Shown here: piece by piece, positions 1-7,649 of the stretch
Position numbering within the stretch: the first letter of the stretch is position 1
How the letters are laid out: each line of letters starts with the position of its first letter
DNA from: Paenibacillus hemerocallicola
Lineage (GTDB): Bacteria; Bacillota; Bacilli; Paenibacillales; NBRC-103111
NCBI RefSeq assembly: GCF_006265175.1
Contig: NZ_VDCQ01000032.1
Span: forward strand, 1 to 64,000
Length of the DNA stretch: 64,000 nt
Reading direction: 5' to 3'
Notes under the pieces: generated by a model
Told to the model about the DNA's origin: nothing
Database searches by the model: none
What the model saw: the letters and a program-made list of their open reading frames with translations, nothing else
Made by a program: the position numbers and the translations under genes

Positions 1-208
1 ACCCCGAACCCCGAACCCCGAACCCCGCACCCCGCACCCCGCACGCCGCACGCCGCACGCCGCAGCCCGCACCCCGCACCCCGCAGCCCGCACGCCGCAC
101 CCCGCACGCCGCACGCCGCACCCCGCACGCCGCACCCCGCACCCCGCATGCCGCAGCCCGCACGCCGCAGCCCGCACGCCGCACCCCGCACGCCGCACCC
201 CGCACTAC
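1..208. repeat. Heptameric GC-rich tandem repeat (about 30 units)
   Basis: From the first base to about 208 the sequence is a run of 7-bp units. It starts as CCCCGAA-type units, then mixes CCCCGCA, CGCCGCA and GCCCGCA. Because it starts at the window edge, the array probably continues upstream. The complementary strand carries G3-G4 runs at 7-nt spacing, which could form quadruplexes. The short reading frames that cross it (from 148) are repeat translations and are not called as genes. Confidence 0.9.
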
Positions 209-458
209 CGAACCAACTACCGCTTCACAGATACAAGCACACATTCCACTTTGTTTCTCCTTGCGATCGAACTCAAGCGGGGACGGTCAATGACTGCCCC
301 GCGCATGGGATAACCGAACGCGATTGGAGGCGTTTCTTCTCGATATGGAAAAACGTCTATCGACGTCTTTCGAAGCTGAGCGACCGAGCCGTTGTTTTGT
401 CGGTAAAGAAGTCTCATTTCGCTTTAGTGCTTTAGCGAAGTTAAACTGTCTTGTCGTT
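209..458. other. Intergenic, no gene seen
   Basis: Between the heptamer array and the terminator of the peptidase gene there are only short overlapping frames on both strands with no recognisable protein and no convincing ribosome binding site. I see nothing further. Confidence 0.5.
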
Positions 459-496
459 AAAAAAGACCGGGGCTGCCTCGCGGCGGACCCGGCCTT
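459..496 (-). terminator. Rho-independent terminator of the M14 peptidase gene
   Basis: Read on the minus strand, AAGGCCGGG (496-488) pairs with CCCGGTCTT (471-463) with one G-U pair. A T-run follows (plus-strand A-run at 459-464). It lies just past the stop codon at 512 and closes the leftward SBP - peptidase unit. Confidence 0.75.
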
Positions 497-511
497 TGCA
501 CTTCATTCCGA

Positions 512-1588
512 TCAACCCTTTACCATCCGGCCGGCCAACAGCTCCTCCGCCGCCAGCTCGAACAGTTGATGGTGAACGTCCAGTATCGCTTCATAGCCGA
601 ATGGAGCGGCAGTCGGGCTCACCACGCCATGCGGGCTTTCGAATAAAATAGGCAAATCCGCTCCTACGTGGTACAGCAGACTTTGCAAGTTCAAGGGCGC
701 CTCCGCACTGGCGAGTCCGACACCGATCAAATCGGCGGGCTGCTTGCCATGGCTGTGGCCCCGGTCGGCTAGCCGCGCATACAGCTTCGATGCAAACGCG
801 TCGATCCGCCGCTGCTGGCTGTCGGGCACATAAGCCGTCGGCAGAACGCCGGGGGCGCTGGAGTAGCTGTGCAGATTGATCAGGCAGTCCGGCCCTTCGG
901 CGGCAACGAGACGCAGCAGCGCCTTGGTCGTCTCGCTCATCGGCTCCGCCCAATCGTCGTGCATCATGTTGACGCCGTTGTCGTCGAAGTAACCCCCGAG
1001 GATGCCGACATCGCCTTTCATCGGATGAACCGCCTTGCATGGCTGCCAGCGGTACAGCTCCCCGTTGCTGCGCGTGCCTTGCCCCCAACGGGTCATCTCG
1101 TCCTGGGGAATCCCGCTCCAGCCCCTGTATGGCACACGCGCCCTGCCGTCGGGGTTGGCGAGCGGGATGACGATGACGCGAAGCCGGCTCAGCTTGGTCG
1201 CGAGCTCCGGCTGCGGATTTCCCGCCAGATCGAGTCCGCTCTCGAGAATGCGGATGACGGAAAGAGCGCTTGCCATACCCTCGATTTCATGGCCATGAAT
1301 ACCGCCGATGATGCACAGGACGGGCCGGGTCCGATTGTTTCGACTATAATAGGCGTCCGGATTTTTCGCGCCGAGCGCGGAGTTGAAATTGGCCGTCCCT
1401 TTCCACTCGGGCTCTGCCAAGCCGTAATAAGCGGCGTATACGTGGCGGCCCCCCGGAGAAACGGATAATCGCGTCGATTCGCCGACGGCGACCCGCTCCG
1501 TGAGCTCCCGCTCGATGGAGTCGGCATCTGTTATCCACCAGTCGGGTATGGGGACGGAGCTTGTCATCAAATGCTGAGAGACGGTCAT
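512..1588 (-). CDS. M14-family zinc carboxypeptidase-like protein
   Basis: A 358-residue protein of the M14 metallocarboxypeptidase superfamily. Visible motifs are the zinc-binding HxxE in GIHGHE (His98, Glu101), NPDG (145-148), the third zinc ligand in NLHSY (His240) and a candidate catalytic Glu in LFESPHG (about Glu317). No signal peptide or membrane segment is seen, so it is probably cytoplasmic. M14 enzymes remove C-terminal residues or hydrolyse cell-wall peptide amides; the substrate here cannot be told from sequence. The gene starts 29 bp after the upstream SBP stop and shares its promoter, so the peptidase probably processes something that arrives with the SBP ligand. A GAGGAAGG ribosome binding site precedes the ATG. 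Confidence 0.85.
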   Translation of the reverse strand: MTVSQHLMTSSVPIPDWWITDADSIERELTERVAVGESTRLSVSPGGRHVYAAYYGLAEPEWKGTANFNSALGAKNPDAYYSRNNRTRPVLCIIGGIHGHEIEGMASALSVIRILESGLDLAGNPQPELATKLSRLRVIVIPLANPDGRARVPYRGWSGIPQDEMTRWGQGTRSNGELYRWQPCKAVHPMKGDVGILGGYFDDNGVNMMHDDWAEPMSETTKALLRLVAAEGPDCLINLHSYSSAPGVLPTAYVPDSQQRRIDAFASKLYARLADRGHSHGKQPADLIGVGLASAEAPLNLQSLLYHVGADLPILFESPHGVVSPTAAPFGYEAILDVHHQLFELAAEELLAGRMVKG

Positions 1589-1617
1589 GGCTGAACTTCC
1601 TTCCTCGGAATCGCTTT

Positions 1618-2946
1618 TTATTTTTTGGCGCTTTTCGCCTGCTCGATTTTTTGATTCGCTTTCTCGGCCGCTTCCCTCAGGGCGGTGTTCACATCTTTGC
1701 CCGTCGCAATGACTTCGGTAAGCGCGGTATTCAGCTCCCCGTTGGCCGTGCTCGTGTATTCCGAAATGTTGGTGGGAGTGGCGTAAACATTCGGTTCGGC
1801 GAAAATAGCCAGATTTTTCTTCCTGATAAACTCGGGAGCTTCCTGGGCGAACGCCGCCCGAATCTCTTTGTTGCCGAGCGTGCTGAATACTCCGCGCTTG
1901 GATTTGGCCAATTGAACCTCGTCCGAGGTCATGAAAGCGATGACGTCAAACGCATCCTCCTTATGCGGGCTCGTGGACGAAACGGCGTATATGTTCGGAT
2001 AAGTCTGCACGTTCCCCGGCGCGTTCGGCATCGTCGGAAAATGGGTGAAGTCGAAGTTCAACGCCTCGAACGTGAACGTCAAGCTGAGATCGTTGGCGAT
2101 GATCGGGGAATACATCGCGGCTACCCTGTCTTTAGTGAATAAGTTCAGCACGCCTGATGTCGTCAGGTGGGTGGCGGTCTTCTCGTTGCCGGGAATCCGG
2201 TACAGATCGGCGATCTGGCTCAAAAACCGCGACCACGTCGGATTGGAGAAGTCCGCTTTGCCCGTGGACGGATCGAGATGGTTCAAGGCGTACGGATTGC
2301 GGATCAGGAAATTGACAGGCGCCAGCGCCGAGCCGTGATACATGACGCCATTGTCGGTTCGGCTCAGCTTTTTGCTCAGATCGGCGAATTGGTCCCAGGT
2401 CATTTTGTTCGGCGGGTACGCTACTCCGAATTTATCGAACAGATCTTTGTTGTACAACATGTAGGTGCCTCCCGCATCTACCGGCAGCCCATACGGCTTG
2501 CCGCCGCCGAGTTTGTTGACCAGTTCGAGGGAGGACGGATCGAGTCTGCCCGTATTGTAGCCAGTTTTCGTTATGAATTCGGTCAGATCGGTCTGCAGGG
2601 AGTTGGGAAGAAAGGTAGTATGGAATGTGGCTTGGGACGTAATGACGATATCCATGCGCTCTTTGGCGAGCATGACTTGGTCGAGCGGACGGGTCGCGTT
2701 GCTGAAATATTCGATGCGCTCGATGTGCGGGAACTTTTGCTGAATCAGCTTCCCATACTGCTCTTTGAATTCTTCGGCGGACGGGCTGCCGGAGTAAATA
2801 TTTTGAATATAGAGCGTAATGGGCTTCTTCTGCTCCGGCTGAGGCTGTGCGGGCTGACCAGTTCCTTTGCTGTCCGTTGACGTTCCGCATGCGGCAAGAC
2901 CGAACAAAGCCAATGCCGATAAAACGGATACAAAACTCGTCTTCAT
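1618..2946 (-). CDS. Extracellular solute-binding lipoprotein (CUT1-like), orphan SBP 1
   Basis: A 442-residue lipoprotein. The signal peptide has lipobox LAAC with Cys20 as the lipidated residue, followed by a Gln/Pro/Lys-rich linker. The body is a family-1-type SBP with QKFPHI near residue 75, YNKDLFDKFGVAYPPNKMTWDQF in the middle, and the tail NTALREAAEKANQKIEQ. These same landmarks recur in six other lipoproteins of this window. It should capture an oligosaccharide or related ligand outside the membrane. No permease or ATPase is nearby. Downstream of LacI regulator 3112-4173 and upstream of an M14 peptidase, it has its own sigma-A-like promoter and an operator-like palindrome in the 5' untranslated region. 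The ligand is unknown. Confidence 0.9.
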   Translation of the reverse strand: MKTSFVSVLSALALFGLAACGTSTDSKGTGQPAQPQPEQKKPITLYIQNIYSGSPSAEEFKEQYGKLIQQKFPHIERIEYFSNATRPLDQVMLAKERMDIVITSQATFHTTFLPNSLQTDLTEFITKTGYNTGRLDPSSLELVNKLGGGKPYGLPVDAGGTYMLYNKDLFDKFGVAYPPNKMTWDQFADLSKKLSRTDNGVMYHGSALAPVNFLIRNPYALNHLDPSTGKADFSNPTWSRFLSQIADLYRIPGNEKTATHLTTSGVLNLFTKDRVAAMYSPIIANDLSLTFTFEALNFDFTHFPTMPNAPGNVQTYPNIYAVSSTSPHKEDAFDVIAFMTSDEVQLAKSKRGVFSTLGNKEIRAAFAQEAPEFIRKKNLAIFAEPNVYATPTNISEYTSTANGELNTALTEVIATGKDVNTALREAAEKANQKIEQAKSAKK

Positions 2947-2962
2947 ACGTTATCTCCCCTTT

Positions 2963-2978
2963 TTTCACTCGAGTGAAA
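2963..2978. promoter_or_regulatory. Perfect palindrome, probable LacI-family operator
   Basis: TTTCACTCGAGTGAAA is a perfect 16-bp palindrome with a central CG, typical of LacI-family operators. It lies between the -10 box (2990-2995) and the ribosome binding site of SBP 1, where a bound repressor would block transcription start. The LacI-type gene at 3112-4173 directly upstream is the obvious candidate regulator (inference). Confidence 0.7.
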
Positions 2979-2989
2979 TGTACAACGTC

Positions 2990-3019
2990 ATTGTAAAGCA
3001 GCTTATCGGCTTCTGTCAA
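2990..3019 (-). promoter_or_regulatory. Sigma-A-type promoter of SBP 1
   Basis: On the minus strand, -35 TTGACA (3019-3014) and -10 TACAAT (2995-2990) are separated by 18 bp. The -35 matches consensus fully and the -10 matches five of six bases. Transcription would start a few bases before the LacI-type palindrome. Confidence 0.7.
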
Positions 3020-3111
3020 CGGAAAAGAAAAAAACGATCGGCGCTGGGGCCGACCGTTCGAAAAGGTCAGAGGGCATGGTGTCGCAAGCGGGGAGAGGTG
3101 AATGCTTCCCG

Positions 3112-4173
3112 TCAATCGATTGGAGCGGGGCCGGTCGAGCTTCTGGCGACGATATCGTAATCCATCATGTGCGTCGAGGCGGGAAGATTGCTCTGTTGGA
3201 TGCGCCGGATCAGCAATTCCGCCAGCATCGCTCCCGATTGCCGCATGGGCGAGCGCATGGTGGTGAGCTGGGGAATGGCCAGCGCTGCGTTCAGATCGTC
3301 GAATCCGGCCACGGATACTTCCCCGGGGACCGAAATATGTTTTTCTTTCAGCGCATGCATCATGCCGAGCGCAAAATTGTCGTTGACGCCGATAAATGCG
3401 GTCGGCTTGTCGAGCCGGTCCCAGGCCAGCTTGAGCCGTTCGTATGCAAGCAGCATCTCGTCCCCGGATGCGTGGGAAACCGGCTTGTCTTCGGCGATTA
3501 CCATTGGCTGCAGACCGGCGCTCCGCATTGCTTCGTCGTAGCCCTGAAGGCGTCCCTCGGGCGTCCCCTTGATATCCGCAAAGGTCATAAACACGATGCT
3601 CCGGTGTCCGAGGGCGATCAGATGGTTCGTCAAATCATAGCCGGCCTGGCGATGATTCAAGGCGACAAGGTCTATTTGGCGGTCGGCGTAATTCCGTTCG
3701 AGGGTGTTGACGGTAATCCCGTTTTTGAGAAAATCGTCCAAGTAGTCATTCAGGCCGGCCGTGGCCGCGGCGGAAATGAACGTCGCTCCGGAGATACGCT
3801 GCTGCTTGAGCATCTCGATCGCGCTTATCCAATCGTCCTGCCCCCGATTGACATAGTACAGGATCGTGCTGTACTGATGCTTCATCGCGGTATGCTGGAA
3901 CGCTTCGATCAGAGGAGCGTATATGCCGCGCCGAAAATCGGCCAGCAGCAGACCGAGCACCGAATTTTTCCCGGTCTGGAGACTGCTTGCGAAGCTGTCC
4001 TTTTTATAGCCGAGCCGCTCGGCTGCCTCCCGTACTTTCTCGATCGTTTTGGGCGACACGCCGGGGGCGCCGGTTAATGCCTTGGATACGGTCGTGCGAT
4101 CTATTTCAAGATAGGCGGCCAAATCTTTCATCGTAATGTTCTTCTTCAATCGCTTCTTCTCCTTCGATCGCAT
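3112..4173 (-). CDS. LacI-family transcriptional regulator
   Basis: A 353-residue LacI/GalR regulator. The N-terminal helix-turn-helix is TMKDLAAYLEIDRTTVSKAL with the hinge region following at about residues 45-70, then a periplasmic-binding-protein-like effector domain (VLGLLLADFRRGIYAPL onward; GVNDNFALGMMHALKE; VSVAGFDDLNAALAIPQLTTMR) to the C terminus. An ATG at 4173 is used here rather than the adjacent TTG at 4176; an internal ATG at 4131 is also possible. It lies upstream of and in the same direction as SBP 1, whose leader contains a perfect LacI-like palindrome, so it probably controls the SBP - peptidase unit in response to a sugar. Confidence 0.92.
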   Translation of the reverse strand: MRSKEKKRLKKNITMKDLAAYLEIDRTTVSKALTGAPGVSPKTIEKVREAAERLGYKKDSFASSLQTGKNSVLGLLLADFRRGIYAPLIEAFQHTAMKHQYSTILYYVNRGQDDWISAIEMLKQQRISGATFISAAATAGLNDYLDDFLKNGITVNTLERNYADRQIDLVALNHRQAGYDLTNHLIALGHRSIVFMTFADIKGTPEGRLQGYDEAMRSAGLQPMVIAEDKPVSHASGDEMLLAYERLKLAWDRLDKPTAFIGVNDNFALGMMHALKEKHISVPGEVSVAGFDDLNAALAIPQLTTMRSPMRQSGAMLAELLIRRIQQSNLPASTHMMDYDIVARSSTGPAPID

Positions 4174-4255
4174 CAAGCGTCCGCTAGTGCAGAGCGTTCC
4201 TAGTATACCATTTCCGGTACATGTCGAACTATGCTCCTATCCCCGCAACCCGCCT

Positions 4256-4588
4256 TTATTGCGAGTCCCACCTCATGGCCCACTTCTCCATTTCCTTGAG
4301 CGCGGTTTTGAAATCCATTCCTTTATCGGTCAATGAATATTCGACCGTTACCGGTACCGTAGGAAAGACCTGCCGTCGCACAATCCCGTTTTGTTCCAAA
4401 TGCCGCAGCGCATCCGTCAATGACTGCGTCTTGACGATGACCAAATCTCTATGGAGCTGTTTAAACCGCTTCGGCCCCTTCGACAGCTCGGCAATAATGA
4501 GGAATGCCCATTTCGCCCCAAGAATTTGCAGCACCGAACAGATGTGGGGGAAGCCTTGCGAGCCTTGCGCTTCTTCGTTTAGTTCCAA
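4256..4588 (-). CDS. HxlR-family winged-helix regulator
   Basis: A 110-residue protein matching the HxlR family: HICSVLQILGAKW, GPKRFKQLHRDL, LTDALRHLEQNGIV and VEYSLTDKG are the family hallmarks of recognition helix and wing. A TTG start at 4588 is inferred because it is preceded by a GAGG motif and gives the expected N terminus; the ATG at 4592 is out of frame. The family includes thiol- and electrophile-sensing repressors such as YodB and HypR, with a cysteine near the N terminus; one Cys is present here (CSVLQ), so redox control is possible. It is divergent from an MFS exporter with a shared TACTAA-N3-TTAGTA palindrome between them. Confidence 0.9.
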   Translation of the reverse strand: MELNEEAQGSQGFPHICSVLQILGAKWAFLIIAELSKGPKRFKQLHRDLVIVKTQSLTDALRHLEQNGIVRRQVFPTVPVTVEYSLTDKGMDFKTALKEMEKWAMRWDSQ

Positions 4589-4603
4589 GCATCCTCACAT
4601 CCT

Positions 4604-4618
4604 TACTAATAGTTAGTA
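4604..4618. promoter_or_regulatory. HxlR-type operator palindrome
   Basis: TACTAATAGTTAGTA has inverted half-sites TACTAA/TTAGTA around a 3-bp centre. It lies in the intergenic space between the divergent HxlR gene and the MFS gene, close to the HxlR start. YodB/CatR-type members of the family bind TACT...AGTA sites, so autoregulation and control of the exporter are likely. Confidence 0.65.
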
Positions 4619-4729
4619 GGTCAAAATAGTTGGATAATATCCAAAAGCTTTGCCTTCTTACATTATTATCGTAACCTAACTATAATTCAAACAAGAGCTC
4701 TCGCCAATACCTCGAAAGGATTGATTCGA

Positions 4730-5905
4730 ATGAACCGACTGTCCATATATGTTCTTGCTTTAGGAGTTTTTCTGACGGCGACGTCCGAGCTGGTCGTCTC
4801 CGGAATTTTGCCAGTCATTGCCGAAGACTTGCAAATTTCCATCGCTCTCGCCGGGCAATTGATTACCGCTTATTCGCTTGCTTTTGCGATCGGTACCCCT
4901 ATTCTGGTCTCGCTTACCTCCCGTATTGGGCGCAAAAAAGTGATGCTGGGCTCATTGGCGGTTTTTATTGCGGGCTGCTTCGTTTCGTACGGCAGCGCAA
5001 CGGTTTCGCTTCTGATGGCTTCCCGAATCATACTCGGGGTAAGCTCGGGCGTCTATCTTGTCGTAACGCTCGGCGCGGTTGCGAAGCTCGTACCGGCCGA
5101 GAAGCTGGGAGGCGCGATCGGCACGATCATACTCGGATTCAGCAGCGCGATGGTGCTGGGCGTTCCGATCGGGATAGCCGTTGCCGGCTGGCTGAGCTGG
5201 CAAGCTATCTTTCTGATTCTGGGCTTGTTCAGCCTGCTGGTCGCGTTCGTGATCGTTCGCCTGCTTCCGGAGACGGAAGGGGACGCGCCGGTTTCGTTCC
5301 GGCAGCAATTCAAGGTGCTCGGCAGCGTCGTCGTCGTAACCGGATTTTTGCTCACCTTTTTCAGGGAATCGGGCAATTCGATCCTGTTTACTTATTTGAC
5401 GCCGTTCATGAAAGACGTCCTTCTGTTAAACGCCTCCCACATCGGCATGATCATGCTCGTATTCGGAATTTTCGGGGCGATCGGCTCGCGGTTGGGCGGT
5501 TACGGCGCAGATAGGTGGGGGGCTTCCCGAATCATAACGTTCGGCATTATCGTTCAAGCGGCGGTATTGGCTTTATTGCCCGTGTATGCCGGATCTTTGC
5601 CGATCGGGTTAGGATTGATCGCTCTGAATGTGTTCTGCATGTTCGCGACCGGTCCGGCGATTCAAACGTACTTTATTCAGCAGGCGCCTCATTCGTCCAA
5701 TCTAGTCCTCAGCTTGAACACCTCGATCGTTCATCTGGGACTGGCGGCGGGAGCGGGAACGGGCGGAGCGATGGCAAATGCGACGTCGACGGTCCTCTAT
5801 CATCCGTGGATGGCGAGCTTTGTAGTCGCGATCGGGTTGTCGGCGGCCATGGTCAGCTTCTCGCTCGGGAAGAGAAGGTTGGTCAAGCTGCAGGAGCGCG
5901 CTTGA
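4730..5905 (+). CDS. MFS efflux transporter (DHA1, AraJ/Bcr-like)
   Basis: A 391-residue, roughly 12-helix major facilitator protein. The N-terminal half shows LAGQLITAYSLAFAIGTP, the loop 2-3 signature SRIGRKKVMLGS and the motif-C-like VLGVPIGIAVAGWLSWQAIF typical of drug:H+ antiporters. It should export a toxic compound or sugar across the membrane. The ATG at 4730 is chosen because AAAGGA (4715-4720) lies 9 nt upstream; an upstream TTG at 4721 has no space for the site. It is divergent from the HxlR regulator, the usual arrangement for an efflux pump controlled by its own repressor. Substrate unknown. Confidence 0.88.
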   Translation: MNRLSIYVLALGVFLTATSELVVSGILPVIAEDLQISIALAGQLITAYSLAFAIGTPILVSLTSRIGRKKVMLGSLAVFIAGCFVSYGSATVSLLMASRIILGVSSGVYLVVTLGAVAKLVPAEKLGGAIGTIILGFSSAMVLGVPIGIAVAGWLSWQAIFLILGLFSLLVAFVIVRLLPETEGDAPVSFRQQFKVLGSVVVVTGFLLTFFRESGNSILFTYLTPFMKDVLLLNASHIGMIMLVFGIFGAIGSRLGGYGADRWGASRIITFGIIVQAAVLALLPVYAGSLPIGLGLIALNVFCMFATGPAIQTYFIQQAPHSSNLVLSLNTSIVHLGLAAGAGTGGAMANATSTVLYHPWMASFVVAIGLSAAMVSFSLGKRRLVKLQERA

Positions 5906-6312
5906 CGGGATTATTCGTCGGAAGTGGTAAATACGGATATGTTCAAGTCAAATCATGGTATGTGAAAAGCGCTGCCGACACTTTATATTGGAAATAAAGT
6001 ATACACACTGGGGAGCAATCGAATTGCTACTCTAAAAATCGGCGAGGTGCGGCATGCTATTGGATCAGAAGCAAACGGAGTACTACACGCATGTCGATGG
6101 AGAGAGCGTATCGAGCATTGCTGTCGAGAGCGAGCTCGGAAAAGGGGAAGGAACGGAGCCGATCGTCCGTGAAAAGGGCTCGGGTCGACAAATTCCGTAT
6201 ACCCGGCAGAGGCCGTCCGGCTCGGTCCGTTTCCGCCTGGAGCCGGGGGTGCACTACACGGTCGGGCTTCGTGATTGTATCGCCGGAGCGAGCGGAGATA
6301 CGGACTGCGCGC
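5906..6312. other. Intergenic, no supported gene
   Basis: Four overlapping short frames (85-114 codons) run through 6050-6330 on both strands. None has a recognisable family or a ribosome binding site that decides for it, so none is called. No clear terminator follows the MFS gene. Confidence 0.4.
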
Positions 6313-6503
6313 AATAGCGGAACACAAGTACGTTATTTGCTTTCATAATAAAGCTATGAACGGTTTAACGGAACACAATTCCGTTATGTAGACCATGAGA
6401 AGCAGGTATAGGCCGAAATAGGAGATTTTACGGAATATAGTTCCTTTATTCTAGGAAAAGACCTGTAAATATTTATAATAACGGAACCGCGTTCCGCTAT
6501 TTG
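6313..6503. repeat. Four-palindrome repeat element, copy A
   Basis: Four imperfect palindromes of the form ATARCGGAAC - 3 to 5 nt - GTTCCGYTAT lie at 6313-6340, 6364-6388, 6426-6451 and 6476-6503. The CGGAA anchor positions are 6318, 6369, 6431 and 6482, giving spacings of 51, 62 and 51. The DNA between palindromes is unlike that of the other three copies in this window. The element lies between the convergent MFS (+) and AraC (-) genes. Confidence 0.85.
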
Positions 6504-6617
6504 ACAGGGCTGTTGAACATAGATATTCATTCAAGCTTGCCGTCATGCCGAGGTCGTCCAAACGCAGCTATCCGGAACCGCGAACTCGGCGGTTCCTTTT
6601 GTTTTGACGCGGATTCG

Positions 6618-7493
6618 TCAACCTTGGCCGGACCGGACTTTATCCCGATATTGCTTCGGCGTCATTCCTTTCAGCTTCTTGAACGCCCGACGCAGCGTTC
6701 TGGCATGGTCGAAGCCTACTTCGACGGAGATGTCGACGATGTCCATATCGGTCGTGGCGAGCAGACTCGCCGCCCGTCCGACGCGCAAGGAGTGGAGATA
6801 GTGGATGAACGTTTGTCCGACCTGCTGTTTGAACAGGCGGCTCACATAGGACGCATTCCAATTGTAGTGATCGGCCAAATTCGTCAAGGACAGTTCCTCG
6901 TTATAGTGCAGATGCATATAGTCCAGCAGCTCCAATACGTTGCTCTGCGATTGAACGGTCGAGGCACCCGGTTCCGAAGAGTCGTAAAGCGTGCGGGTCA
7001 AAAATACTAATGCCTCCAACAGCTTGGAGCGTAGAGACGTTTCTTTGGCAAACCGCGTGCTCTCGTATTCCAGCTTCATCGATTCGAACCAATCGATCAT
7101 ATAGACGGTCTGCTCTTCGTTCAGGTCATAGTGGGAGGGAAGCTGCCGGCCGGTCTGCAGCAAGTAGTTGCCGAATTCCTGGTCGGACGAGCTCAGGAAC
7201 AGCAAATGGATGTCGAACATGCAATTATATTTATGGACGGGAGGGTTGTCCAGACGAATTTCATGAATGTGGTGCGGCAGCAGCAGCGATACCGTACCCC
7301 GTTTGAACCGGTGGGGCGTTCCGTTCAAAATTTCCGTTCCGGTGCCGTCGACGACCAGACTCAGCTCGGCGAAATTGTGGTGATGAAGCGGATAATGATG
7401 AAGCATATGCTTCTCCATTATAAAAAGCGGCAGCCGGCTTTTTCCGTACAGATCATGATTCAAGGCGTCTTCGAATCGGGGGGAGAGTACCAT
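6618..7493 (-). CDS. AraC-family transcriptional regulator
   Basis: An approximately 291-residue AraC/XylS regulator. An N-terminal cupin-like sensor (HHYPLHHHNFAELSLVVDGTGTEIL, residues ~30-60) is followed by a C-terminal double helix-turn-helix: LSLTNLADHYNWNASYVSRLFKQQVG and MDIVDISVEVGFDHARTLRRAFKKLKGMTPKQYR. The start at 7493 is preferred to the TTG at 7511 because the GGAGA ribosome binding site lies between them, 6-7 nt before the ATG. It is divergent from SBP 2 (7650), whose expression it probably activates in the presence of a sugar. Confidence 0.92.
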   Translation of the reverse strand: MVLSPRFEDALNHDLYGKSRLPLFIMEKHMLHHYPLHHHNFAELSLVVDGTGTEILNGTPHRFKRGTVSLLLPHHIHEIRLDNPPVHKYNCMFDIHLLFLSSSDQEFGNYLLQTGRQLPSHYDLNEEQTVYMIDWFESMKLEYESTRFAKETSLRSKLLEALVFLTRTLYDSSEPGASTVQSQSNVLELLDYMHLHYNEELSLTNLADHYNWNASYVSRLFKQQVGQTFIHYLHSLRVGRAASLLATTDMDIVDISVEVGFDHARTLRRAFKKLKGMTPKQYRDKVRSGQG

Positions 7494-7649
7494 AAAGCGT
7501 CTCCTTCGCAACCGTTTTGTATGTATTGTAGCACGAATCGTTAAAAAGTGGTCTCTGCGACCTCAATAATTGACCGTCGTTTTTGAGCGTTCTCCTGTAT
7601 AGTGGAGTAGATTCGATCGCAATCGAAATAAAAAGGAGACGAACGAACA

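Noticed and set aside
6054-6348. Overlapping 85-114-codon frames on both strands
   Set aside because: No family, mutually overlapping, no convincing ribosome binding site.
6313-6503. Possible short CRISPR array (repeated palindromes with spacers)
   Set aside because: The repeats vary in sequence, only four occur per cluster, the same spacing recurs in three other places, and there are no cas genes.
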